Source of the DNA: Halichoerus grypus
Taxonomy: Eukaryota > Chordata > Mammalia > Carnivora > Phocidae
Direction: 5' to 3'
DNA: 64,000 nucleotides
Assembly (NCBI RefSeq): GCF_964656455.1
Contig: NC_135714.1
Location: 61,157,850-61,221,849, forward strand
Part shown: positions 36,930 to 46,799 of the stretch, piece by piece
How the letters are laid out: each line of letters opens with the position of its first letter
Position numbering within the stretch: position 1 is the first letter of the stretch
Position numbers and translations under genes: made by a program
The notes under the pieces: model-generated
What the model was told of the DNA's origin: nothing
The model's input: only the letters and a program-made list of their open reading frames with translations
Databases searched by the model: none

Positions 36930-37669
36930 AGGAGAACATGTTTTTAATCAACCAATGAAAGTGTTGATTACAGAATTATAAGCAATCCTAATGAATACAC
37001 TTTCTAATTATTTACATACATTGTAAATGTCCTGAATGTCCTTTTTCTCCTTCTAAAAGGACAAGTGTGGATGCAGGGAGGTGGCTCTGCATGGTGGCCA
37101 GGGTTATCCACGCGTGCTTTCCAGTTTGGAGTCAGCACTTTGGGTGAATTCAGTCCACGGGTAAAGGTGGATAATCCTGCAGACCCATGTTACTGTAACA
37201 AGTCTTGTTCTAGGGAAACTGCAAGGGAGAAATAGAAATAACACCTTATCAAATATCAGCCAGTGTTTCTCTGTTTGTGTAGGTGTGGATATGGGGGTGT
37301 GTTTTCTTAAGTTGTGTTACCAAAGGCAATTTTTCTGTCAATGTATTTGTTCTGACTTAGAGATAAAGCAGAGTCTGGCATTTGATTTAAAATATTGGGC
37401 TCAAAGTTCCGGAGAGAGTCAGGAGGCGGTTGGGGTTTAAGATAAAAATAAAACTCCTGCCTGCTCTATTTACAGTTGGTAATATAACTTGAAGTAGCAA
37501 TTTTCTATAATATCTTTAGATATACCACTGTCTCTTTAGATGGTTCACTGAATCCATTTTCTGAATTGGGGACTGCAGGGAGGTGAATGGGGGAAGGGTA
37601 GTATTTGCCACAGAGGGTATGTCGAATGCTCTCCTCACTTTGCCCCCATGGAACTCCCACAGTCCTGTC

Positions 37670-37830
37670 CCTAGAAGGTAAGTGCTGTTGTGTCCACATC
37701 TTAGACAGAGAACACTGAGGCTTAGGGACTGTGCCCTTCCCAAGATCGGTCAGTAAGTTGCTGTGGCCAGAGTCCAGGCCCTGGCCCGTGTGGCTCCAGT
37801 GCCTTTGCATTCTCTCCCTATGCTATGCTG
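37670..37830 (-). repeat. MIR SINE, reversed
   Basis: Reads CATCTTAGACAGAGAACACTGAGG in decayed form, then CAGTAAGTTGCTGTGGCCAG, the reversed MIR core. Confidence 0.65.
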
Positions 37831-38182
37831 ACTTCGTCTCCTAAAAGTCTCTTACTTGGTGTCTGCCTTGTTTGCTGATCTGGAAGATACGGGCCAGCCC
37901 AAGCCAGGCTTTCCCTGTGTGAAGATACACAGGGTAAGCGTGGCCAGTAAGACATGCCTGTAGTGTTACCGCGTGCCTACTGACTCATCCCCAGTTCTCG
38001 ATGTGCTTGTCTTTCTGATCCCTGCATAACTAAAAAGAAGATGGTGTGCCATTTTATGTGTCCTTTAACATAGTAAGTGGCAGCCTCATCTATTTTTTTG
38101 GAAGCAATGAGTAGAAATTATATGAGCTGAGATTTCCTATTCAACTTCACAACACTATCCTTGGTTTGTGGCTTTTGAATAG

Positions 38183-38315
38183 TCTTCAGGAGACTTATGA
38201 AGCAAAAAGAAATGAATTTCTGGGAGAACTTCAGAAGAAAGAAGAAGAAATGAGGCAAATGTTTGTGATGAGAGTGAAGGAGAAAGAAGCTGAACTTAAA
38301 GAGGCAGAGAAAGAG
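38183..38315 (+). CDS. SEPTIN11: SEPTIN11 exon 8 (start of coiled coil, residues 318-362)
   Basis: 133 nt between TTTGAATAG and GTAAGCC. T completes Ser318, then [20 protein letters not shown] and onward to [13 protein letters not shown]. The segment is almost all charged and heptad-like, the start of the C-terminal coiled coil that pairs SEPT6-group septins with SEPT7. It joins exon 9 in phase 0. Confidence 0.98.
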
Positions 38316-38394
38316 GTAAGCCATCTGTCTTCCTTCAAGGCAGAGACAAATAAGCGAGGTGTGTTATTAATACGTCACATTTTCTAGAACTTCA

Positions 38395-38615
38395 TGCTCT
38401 CCTAAGTACTTTCTACGTGTATCTTATCACGTGAGCAGCAGGCTAACATGGTAAGGAAAGCAGGTTAGGTATTCTTATCCCCATTTTACAGATGATAAAA
38501 CTGAGAGGCCTGGAGGTTAAATGATTTCTGTAGTCACATACCTAGTAAGTAGCAGAGCTGAAACTAAAACTAGACCTTAGGTCTCCAGGTGTGGTCCCGT
38601 GTTCTCTGTAGCTCC
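38395..38615 (-). repeat. MIR SINE, reversed
   Basis: Reads TATCCCCATTTTACAGATG, AAACTGAGAGGCCTGGAGG and CATACCTAGTAAGTAGCAGA, a classic reversed MIR core. Confidence 0.88.
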
Positions 38616-38835
38616 GTATTTCCTCAACTTGTAAGTCTTGCAATGTAAGATTTGGGATTCTGGGACCATTATTATTATTATTGTAGTCTGTCAGCCAACT
38701 CGGTGAGCTAAACGGTGGAGGGGCCCTCTGCGGGCATGTCCTCGTGCCTGCCTGTCATTGCCCACGACCAGGGCACATTAACTGCTTCCTAGAAGTTGAC
38801 ATGGATTTCTGCTATAGCACTCATTCCATCGAGAC

Positions 38836-38853
38836 AGAGAGAGAGAGAGAGAG
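38836..38853. repeat. (GA)n microsatellite
   Basis: Nine GA units in an AT-rich intron. Confidence 0.85.
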
Positions 38854-39639
38854 TAATTTATTTGTCTCTGATGTTAGGTAATGAGTATCTCAAGGGCTTG
38901 ACCTATAGCTCTGTACATTTCCAAATTGTCTACATAATTTCCTCATCATTCCCTTTTGATTTATCCTTATAAAGACTACTGAAATTTAGTGGTTATTTAA
39001 ATAGCTAAGCACTCAATAGAGTTTTGCTGCTGAGAAAGGAAAGTTGATCTTTATTTGTTGTTGGCCATAAGTACCAAGTGGTGCTGGATAAAAATCTAAA
39101 ACTATCTAGTAAGAGTTTTTTTCTTAATTCTTTCTGTCCTTCCTCCCCTCCTCCCTGCTTTTGTTTCTGCCTCGTGATAACTTTCTAAATTTGATTTGTC
39201 GAGAAATTTGTGAGAAACCTCCCAACAGATTCTTACTCTTTGAATAGCCTATATCCTCTGTAGTCACCACGTGTGTCTGTAAGTAAATGTATATTATACA
39301 TTTTGAAAAAGGACCAGAAATAAAGAACTACTCTTACCACTCGGGTAAATTGCCAATTAGGAGCATGGATAATTTTTTTCTTCTTTATGCTTCTTACAAT
39401 GAATATGTATTTTATTGTCAGTAAGAATGAACAGGATTCCCTTCAGCGCCAAGGCGTCCAAGTCTCAAAGGCACGTAGTAGGGCTCCCCGGGCTGCGCTT
39501 TGCCAGATGCTGCTGCCCTTGTGGGACTGACGCAGCTTGGCAGCACGGAGCATGCTTTGATTTTGAACGGATCCACGTGACCTTCAGCAGTAACTTTCCC
39601 CTCCCTTCACCCAGCTTGCCCTCCTCTTTTCCTCTCCAG

Positions 39640-39827
39640 CTCCATGAGAAGTTTGACCTCCTGAAGCGGACACACCAAGAAGAGAAGAAGAAAGTGGAAG
39701 ACAAGAAGAAGGAGCTGGAGGAGGAGGTGAACAGTTTCCAGAAGAAGAAAGCAGCCGCTCAGCTCCTACAGTCCCAGGCACAGCAGTCTGGGGCCCAGCA
39801 AACCAAGAAAGACAAGGATAAGAAAAA
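39640..39827 (+). CDS. SEPTIN11: SEPTIN11 exon 9 (rest of coiled coil, residues 363-424 plus 2 nt)
   Basis: 188 nt between CTCTCCAG and GTAAGCG. It opens [18 protein letters not shown], continues through [20 protein letters not shown] and ends KKDKDKK with AA of the next codon. It is lysine- and glutamate-rich coiled coil followed by a Gln-rich and then Lys-rich tail. The donor lies inside AAG TAA: if the intron is kept, the protein ends ...KDKDKKK and stops at once. The same donor serves both terminal exons downstream, since AA+T gives Asn in either case. Confidence 0.98.
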
Positions 39828-41383
39828 GTAAGCGGGTGTCCCCCCATGCTTCGGGGCCCTCTAACAATTTATTCCTCTTGCATGTTTCTACTTTTCCCAT
39901 TTACAGACTGGAAACTGGTCTGTTACCAGAAAGATAAAAGCAAGTCTTTTCTCTACAGTGCAGGGAAGATGATACAGGTTTTTAAAGTATTTGTAAAGGG
40001 TACACAAACATTAATTTATAAAACTTGACCACACGACCAAGCAATCAGGGCTGGAGGAACCTGCCGTCTCCAGTGGCATCTTCTTCACCAACACTAGGAC
40101 TCTGGAGAAGACAGTCTGTTTCTCTTCACTACTCTCTGGAGACAATCCTCATGACTCTTGGCGAAGGGCATCCTAAAATGATGATTGTTAAGATTTTTCT
40201 CTTCTGTGTTGCGAGGCTTGATCAGCCAGTCACGGAAAGTCTTGTCTCCAAAGTGGAAGATTGGGACAAACTGCTAGTGGCCACCTAGTTTCCCCCTAAA
40301 TTCAACGAGATGGTGAACCGTTTCATTGTGGAAATGGGATCAAAATACCCTTTCTGTTAAGACACCCCCACCCATCCTCAGAGCACACAAAAGAATATTC
40401 TAAGCTATGGCCTTGATTTAATGTGCCAAAGGGTCAGGTTCTGCTCTTCAGTTAGTCACTTCCTAGCACGACTGCAGTAGTGGCCGCCTGAGTCCAGTGG
40501 GAGAGTTGGGCCTGCCTTGAGATTCTCTCGTGATTTGAAGTGCTGCATCAGATCTCCTTAATGACTAGAGAATGCAGTGCTAGGACAATCGCTGCAGGGT
40601 TGACAGCACAGTGCGCAGTACGGTCCCTTCTAGGAACACCCTTGTGGCGGCCGGATGGCAAGCCCGCGGGCGCTGCCCTCCTGCGTCTGTTGAGCGTGGG
40701 GTGCTCTCGGGGCAGTGATACGGCAGTTCGGGATGTGTTTCAGGATCCTTACTCTTTACCCTCAGGTGCCAGGGTTTTAGGGGAAAAGCTGACAATTAAG
40801 TAAACAGTAAAGCTGTTGGTAGTCAACTAGGCAGAGAATTAAATCCTGCGGAGTAGCACAGACCGGTGTGGATCTGCACAACAGTTGAGACCCATCACAG
40901 GGGGTGGGGGTGAGCACGCACACTCGCCCCTGCCCGGTCTCCTCACGTTGCCTGTGGCAGAAATCACAGTGCACTACTATGGGGACGCACGGAGAGGTTT
41001 TAAATTCTACCTAACAAACTTGGACTTTTCAAGCTCTGAGACGGCAGAAAACGTGTCAAGAGAGCAAAGAAGTAAGCACATTTTCTAAGCAATGGAAAGT
41101 AGTTGGTGTAGGTGTGGTGTGATTTTAATGGGGTTGGTACAGACCCAAGGGATCAAGGACTCCAAGGGCTGAAACTTTAGTTATGCCAGATTAAGTCTGA
41201 GCATAACAACTGCCTGGATTATAATCCAGTTCCAGAAAGCGCTGTGCATGTCGGGAGAGCAGTTGTCACTCCGGTGACATTCCCCGCACAGAGACTAAGA
41301 GATTCGTGACTCTTCCAGTGAAGACGAAAGGGAAGTCATTTGGCATCATACCCTTGTTGATCCTAACTAACCCAAGATAAAAA

Positions 41384-41437
41384 TGTGTGTGTGTGCGTGT
41401 GTGTGTGGGTGTGTGAGTGTGTGTATGTGTGAGTGGG
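41384..41437. repeat. Interrupted (TG)n microsatellite
   Basis: About 54 bases of TG units broken by C, GG, A and AT changes. Confidence 0.92.
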
Positions 41438-42379
41438 TACACGCACACGCGGGTCCACATACATAGGAATGGATGACACAGAAAAAGCTGCTGACTCACA
41501 GCTTAGGAAACCCAAAGTCAAGTTTTTCTTACCCTGAAGCACTAATGTGCATAAAGGTACATGTTTTAGAACTAAAGATGTTTATAGAAGACCAGCAACG
41601 TTCCGAGGATGTTTCCCGTTGCCTGGATGTGCCTTTAAGCAACACAAGTTCCACGAGCTGATCCGCACTGTGCCTCCGTTGGACAAAAGTCTATGTAGTG
41701 ACAGGCTTCCCCGGGTAGGGAGGTTTCTCCTTGCCCTTTTGATCATTTTAGGTTATTTTCGTCCCAACCTTGGGCCTTAGCGGTGTATAATGCTTTTCAT
41801 GTTTACATGAAGTATGTGTAAATTCTATTTTAGCCTTATTTATACACTCATGTATTATTAATAGAATTGGACTTCATCTGGTGCACAAGTAGTGACCAGG
41901 GTTTGTACCTGACAATGGCACATATTTTTTTGGTAGGTTCTTAACCTTTTCTACAACTTTCCCATTTGAACACTGAAAGCAACTGCCAGTCGCAGAGCTG
42001 AGGTGGAAAAGTTAAAGAGCCCCCCCCCCGCCCCTGCCCCTTAGGGCCCCGGGAGAGTTTGGGCTAGAGATGACACAGAAAGTCACCAGGCAGCACTTTG
42101 AAAACAAATGGGAGACTCTTGGCCTCTTCAGGTAGCCGGAGGAGATGCCGGGGTCACCATACGTGCCCCTTAGGAGCTGGCTTTGTTTCAGGGAGAAAAT
42201 TGTTCTAAAAAGATATGCTTATGTAGGCACTTGCTATGCTTCCGCCTGGAAAATGAACTTAGTGTTTCTAATAGTTTTAAATTCTGTTTTTCTATTCTAA
42301 TGACACGCTCCCTTTTTAACGTAGGTAAGGCTTTATGCTTCTTGACCCGTAGTGGCCTGAAAGCCCGTAGCATTTCCTA

Positions 42380-42825
42380 AGGTGACAGGCAGAGTCGAGC
42401 CAGCCCCGCCTCCTGGCCTCCCCGGCCGGCAGGGTGCCGTCCTTGTTCACGGCGGCCACCGTGCGGCCCTGCCCGGGATAAGATGTTCAGGGGACAGCGT
42501 TCTGCCTTTGCGAAAACTCTGCACCGTTGCCAGGAGGCCTGGGTGGTGACGCTTCATCCATCCCGAGAGGTCTTAAAATCCATCATTTTAAAACGGTCTC
42601 CGGCATCCGATAACTACAATTTATACGGTCAGCCGCTCATGTTTTATTTTTGATCCTCGCTAAGGAATGAGGTTGCATGGTGCGGACGCGCCTAAAGTGA
42701 GGCGTGTGGCTCTCGGGTGGGGTGTTGCACTCCACCTGAGCGAGGGGGCGCCCCCGCGCGGCGGCGGCCGGAACGGCGGCGTGACGGGCCTGCGCCCCTT
42801 CGCAAGCACGTCAGAGCATGTCCTC
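42380..42825. promoter_or_regulatory. CpG-dense patch, candidate intragenic CpG island
   Basis: CpG is strongly clustered, most of all at 42680-42815, with GGCGCCCCCGCGCGGCGG and GAACGGCGGCGTGACGGG. Upstream is a second run (CCCCGGCCGGCAGGGTGCCG). No repeat explains it. Most methylated intronic sequence loses CpG, so retained CpG suggests protection from methylation. It could be an enhancer, an alternative promoter or a non-coding RNA start. No TATA or clear exon is seen. Confidence 0.5.
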
Positions 42826-43279
42826 CGCCCACTGTACTCCAGTCCCCGAGCTAACTGTTCAAAGACGTTATTGTAGATTTATTCTCTGACTCCAGCCACT
42901 CAGAAATGGAAAGATGCGGCTCTTCTTCAGCACCGATGTGATGCCCAAATCTGATAATGTTTTATGTTATTTGAGAAAATGAACATCAAACAGTAAACCC
43001 TTCCACGATAACATGGAGTGGTTTCAAGAAGTCACTCATAAATTCTAAATTACATGCAAATGGAAACTAACCATGTGTTCTTTAATTCAGTATTAAAATT
43101 TTGCTTTTGCTTGTCATGTAGAATAGCTTACTCAGATTCGTGGTTTTAATTTCTGTCAATTCCATCATCATTGCATGAGCATTCACCATCACCGAATGCT
43201 GGTGCTGGCGCTCCTAATTTTCCTTTCTTTTTTATTTATTATTATTTCTAACTTTTTTGTTTTGTTTTTTAACTTGCAG

Positions 43280-43295
43280 TGCAAGCTTCACATAA
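43280..43295 (+). CDS. SEPTIN11: SEPTIN11 terminal coding exon A (ends NASFT)
   Basis: The acceptor TTTTTTAACTTGCAG is followed by T GCA AGC TTC ACA TAA. With AA from exon 9 this reads N-A-S-F-T-stop, residues 425-429. It is the C-terminus I remember for the main human septin-11 form and gives 429 residues. The exon continues as 3' untranslated sequence. The coding part is only 16 nt and would be missed without the phase argument. Confidence 0.95.
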
Positions 43296-45570
43296 AGCCT
43301 GGCAAGCCAAGGATGGTCCCGCATTCACCTGCTTTTGCAGTAATATTGTATCTCTGCCATCTGTGTCCTTTTGTTTTATTTTATTTTATTTTTTTTTTAC
43401 CCTTCCCCAGACACCAGTAACTATTAACTCATTTTGCTGACTGTTGTTGGGTAGTGGAAAATGATAGAGCAAGAGAGTAACACCAAAAGCTATGTGCAGC
43501 TGGACTTTGTTTCTGGAAAGCAGATGATTGGCCTTTTATGCCTGTTCGGAGTGGCAGCAGGAAGCAGGCCTGTGGCTTGTGTTGCTTTGGACCGAGGGAT
43601 GGAGGGTCAGTGGCTCCATGTCCGTCTGTCGGGAGAACTCACCGCCTCAGCCACTGAACCATAGCCCCGAATACCCAGGACAACAGTTTGTTTCTCTTGA
43701 TTTCTCATCTCCATGGGGGCAGAGGCCCTGAATTCCCTCTGCCTCTTCTCCATACCTGGCCCAAACCAAGGTAGCTTCCTACGTAGGCAGAATGGTGGGT
43801 CAGCTTTTTAGGACTTTTGCATTTGCGTGGATTTTTCATTATTATAATAACATTATTTGACCTGTGTTGTGGGTCTCCTCAGACCGTACCCTCTTACGGC
43901 TTTAAAAATGTGTCTGAACCCCCCTCTCTCCAATCCTGGCCAAGTTGGACCGTAATGAGAAAGCTGATTATGTTCCCTTCTATCAGCACAACCTTGACGC
44001 TGTCCTAGTCAGCGATCTTCAAGGTCAGGTCAGGTAACATGGCCTCAGAGAAGCATCCTCTACTAAAGATGACAGGCTTTCCACAGCCTCCCTACTGCTT
44101 ACAATAAGCATTCTTTCATACTCTCCGTGGGCAATGGCCGATTCTAGGACATCAGTACCTCTAATGCTTTTCAATAATCATGAGGAGAAAATTTTCAGAA
44201 ATATTTCAACTAGAAAATTTGTTATCAACTGTATATCATCTGCAGCCCCAATTCTGAGAGAGGACCTCATCAGTTTCAGGTAGGAATGGGGAGGAACATA
44301 ACACAAACCCATGAGTGGAGAAGGTAGAAGTTCAGCTGACATCCAGCTTCCTTGCATAGTCTCCTTCTCGTATATGGCAGTAAAGGGAAGAAGAAATAGA
44401 ACAGCTAGTCTTTCAAGTCCAGTTGTCTTGAAGGAATCTTCTCACCTTTTTCCTCACCCCGACTAGCGCTACGAGCCCATCGCCCCATCAACAAGGATTA
44501 GGGCCAGCCCAAACGCCGTGACCCAGACTCCATACCACATTTGTGTGGGAGGGGGCATATTTAATCTCTTTTCTGTATTGTTCCTTTGTGAGGCTTATCC
44601 TTTCATCTTCTTGATTTTTCTCACCTCTACTAACAAGAGCCTCCCACCTTCTAACTCTGTAGTCTCCTGTTTCTTACTTGAAAGAATAATATTTCTCATG
44701 AACGCCACCTCTCGCTTCCTCCTGGCCTTCACTAGTCATATGTTAGGTAAATAGGACAGGATATACTATATCTCCCTGACCAACACACACATACCTTTTT
44801 TTTTTTTTTTTTTTTAATAAGTCTCTAGTTGATTCCTTTTTTTCCCTTCTCTTCATCCTCAACCATACTTTTAGGGGAAAGAAGTTATGGTCTTCCATGA
44901 ACTGATGTAGACCTAATTAGGTGAAGTAAAGATTGTTTCACTGAAGGCCAAACCAGGCTGGGCTAGAACCTGCAAACTGGAAGCCGCAGTGGTGGTATAA
45001 AGACAGGCTTAGGAGCTACTGGACTAATGTTTTTGTTTTGTTTTGTTTTTTAATGATTCTAGTCCAGAGCTAGCTGTGGAACAGCCAAATACTAGACGGC
45101 ATGCCAATTCTAACCGTGGCTGAATTTGCTCATACGCTGTGCACCAGACAAAAGCTTGAATACTTGTGTTGTATGCTTGTTCCAACTGCTGCTTGTGTGA
45201 GCATTTTTGTGCCTTGTAACAGAAAATATACTTGTAAGTTCCAAAAACGGTCACTTAAAATTATCATTTTTAATGCATCACTAAAGCCTTTTTGACAGTG
45301 AGCCTAGCTGCAAAAGGCATCCAGCTGACTTTTTGATTCCAAGATTGTTGACTGATTGATTTTTTCCCCCCATGAAGATTTTCACAACAAAATAAACCAT
45401 ATGGAGAGTCAGGGAATAAAAAATCAAAAGAAAGTTCTAGAAGCTCTCTCTCTTTTTTTTTTTTTTAACATGTTGCTTCTGAACTCTTTTTCTACCCCCC
45501 ATTCCCTGGCCCTGTTTGGTTTGTTGTTGCTGCCCTTCTCTTCTTTCTGTATCTGTGCCTTTTTTCACAG

Positions 45571-45595
45571 TAGTCCTTGGCTCTGCACGGAATAA
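45571..45595 (+). CDS. SEPTIN11: SEPTIN11 alternative terminal coding exon B (ends NSPWLCTE)
   Basis: The acceptor TGTGCCTTTTTTCACAG is followed by T AGT CCT TGG CTC TGC ACG GAA TAA. With AA from exon 9 this gives N-S-P-W-L-C-T-E-stop, a 432-residue protein. Splicing to here removes 39828-45570, including exon A. The ending closely resembles the NPWLCTE-type end that I remember for SEPT6, which supports a real, old alternative exon shared by paralogs. That comparison is from memory. The stop overlaps an AATAAA at 45591. Confidence 0.85.
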
Positions 45596-46746
45596 ATGAT
45601 ACCCTCAAATCTAATTGGATGTGCTTTCGCCTTTGCATGTAAGTACAGTAGTAAGAAAACTTTGAGATCTTTCTGACTTTTTAAAATTAGAGAAACAAAT
45701 GGGATAGATGGGTTCTCCCCCCCCCCCTTTTTTGGAGGGAGGTAGGGAGGTTTTCGTTTCAGTAGACTTTGTTTATTAAGAAAAAAAGAAAACACTAAAT
45801 ATATTTAAAATAGCCACATTTGTACCTTTCCCACGATAAATACAAATTCAACTTTTCCTTGATACCAATATGGGAGTCAGAAATTGTTCCCAGGCTACAT
45901 TCCACACAGCCTTGTGGGCATCACTGGATATTACAGAGGGTCCTTGGTTCTGACTATGGAGTAAAGCTAGAATAAGAAACTACCACCTTTCTTTGGAGAA
46001 AACCAAGAGGGAAATATTTTTTATGTTAGGTTGCCTTTATGATTGCTTAATTTTTTGCTGATCTTGGTTTAATGGTCTTTCCTTCCTGCTAACTGCTGGC
46101 AGTGAACACACCTCTTTTTTTTTTTTTTTTTTTTTGCCAGACAGTTCTAGCTGGCCTCTCCCCATATCTTCTGTTCAACAATAATGACCATTGCTTCTGG
46201 ATTTTAGGTCCCTATAACGGTTGTATGTGCGGTAGGATGACAGAAAGGCATTTACGAGAATTTACTGGCAGTTAGAGACTATATTTTCCCAGCTTAGGCT
46301 CCTTATTAATTGGTCAAAGTTTTGTCCAGAAAGGGGATCTCAACCAGGGGAACATTTAATGTCACATTGGGCACAGGTTACTTATTATCTTCCTTCTCTG
46401 CTTTGTAATCTCACCAGCAATAACACTTATTCTTCATATCTTGTGCACCTCAAACGAATGGACTGGGTTTCTTCACTTTCTTGACATTACCCCTAAGTGT
46501 TTCACATCCAGACTGTTGAATCTGGGTTTCAGCTGTTAACCAACCCATGTCATACTGTGTGTGTGTGGTCCTTCCAAACCGTCCTTTGAGATCCCTCTGC
46601 TTTGCCATTTGCAAGTGTCTGAAATTGTCAATTCTCAGCTTCCAGAAGTCTTGGTTCCACTGACAGGATACATATGTGATGACTCTTTAGTGGAAATTAT
46701 GACCTACAAAGTCTAGATTGTATGTAGGTATGAAGGGAATTTTTTA

Positions 46747-46752
46747 AATAAA
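46747..46752 (+). terminator. Poly(A) signal, likely SEPTIN11 end
   Basis: AATAAA in TTTTTAAATAAATGAAAAG, with GT-rich sequence downstream. It is a candidate only. The hexamer at 48899-48904 (GAAAAATAAATTTGC) is the next. Confidence 0.55.
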
Positions 46753-46799
46753 TGAAAAGCTGTGAACAGCATTAGAACTTTGTCTATTTCTTAATTTTA

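Larger units (their letters stand above)
30200..38182 (+). other. SEPTIN11 intron 7 (8.0 kb)
   Basis: No exon is recognised. It is the most repeat-rich intron: a sense SINE with a CA microsatellite (30284-30537), reversed MIR (30610-30760), a twin-primed L1 (31569-33362) split by a SINE (31910-32092), MIR (34635-34830), sense SINE (35001-35113), MER5A-like element (36061-36239), antisense SINE (36753-36929) and reversed MIR (37670-37830). Confidence 0.8.
38316..39639 (+). other. SEPTIN11 intron 8 (1.3 kb)
   Basis: No exon is recognised. It holds a reversed MIR (38395-38615) and a GA microsatellite (38836-38853). The 3' end is strongly pyrimidine-rich, running into CCTCTCCAG. Confidence 0.8.
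39828..43279 (+). other. SEPTIN11 intron 9 (3.5 kb)
   Basis: No accepted exon. It has no SINE or L1. It holds a TG microsatellite (41384-41437), a C-run (42021-42031), and a CpG-dense patch (42380-42825). For the NSPWLCTE form the intron extends to 45570. Confidence 0.8.
1..46770 (+). other. SEPTIN11: SEPTIN11 gene (partial, lacks exon 1), septin-11
   Basis: Septin-11 is a SEPT6-group septin: a cytoskeletal GTP-binding protein that joins SEPT2-, SEPT7- and SEPT9-group partners in hetero-oligomeric filaments at membranes, actin and the cytokinesis site. Exons 2-9 and a terminal exon are all visible with GT/AG borders and compatible phases. Their sum is 1263 nt (residues 10-429). The translated exons match human septin-11 as I remember it almost residue for residue. 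The G1 motif is at residues 48-56 (GETGIGKST), G3 at 100-105 (DTVGFG), G4 at 183-186 (AKAD), and a charged coiled coil spans about 320-410. Exon 1 and the promoter lie left of the window. SEPT6, SEPT8 and SEPT10 are the nearest alternatives. The NASFT ending, the match to septin-11 from memory and the neighbouring CCNI gene favour SEPTIN11. The right end at about 46,770 is inferred from a poly(A) signal at 46747. Confidence 0.95.
43296..46770 (+). other. SEPTIN11 3' untranslated region (probable extent)
   Basis: About 3.5 kb without a conserved frame. The end is inferred from AATAAA at 46747-46752 followed by a GT-rich stretch (GTGTTGTG near 46881). It contains the alternative coding exon at 45571, two earlier AATAAA hexamers (45391, 45591) and three long T homopolymers (44795-44817, 45453-45467, 46111-46135) that would be U-runs in the mRNA. 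A later AATAAA at 48899 is an alternative end. Confidence 0.6.

Noticed and set aside
39415..39639. Open frame upstream of SEPTIN11 exon 9
   Set aside because: It contains the pyrimidine tract and CAG acceptor. The septin sequence starts at LHEKF (39640).
30464..41437. CA/TG and GA repeats considered as CRISPR or structured arrays
   Set aside because: They are simple microsatellites with 2-base units and no spacers. CRISPR is not expected in a mammal.
45356..45570. Open frame upstream of the NSPWLCTE exon
   Set aside because: It runs through a T-homopolymer and the pyrimidine tract of the acceptor. Only the final codons are coding.
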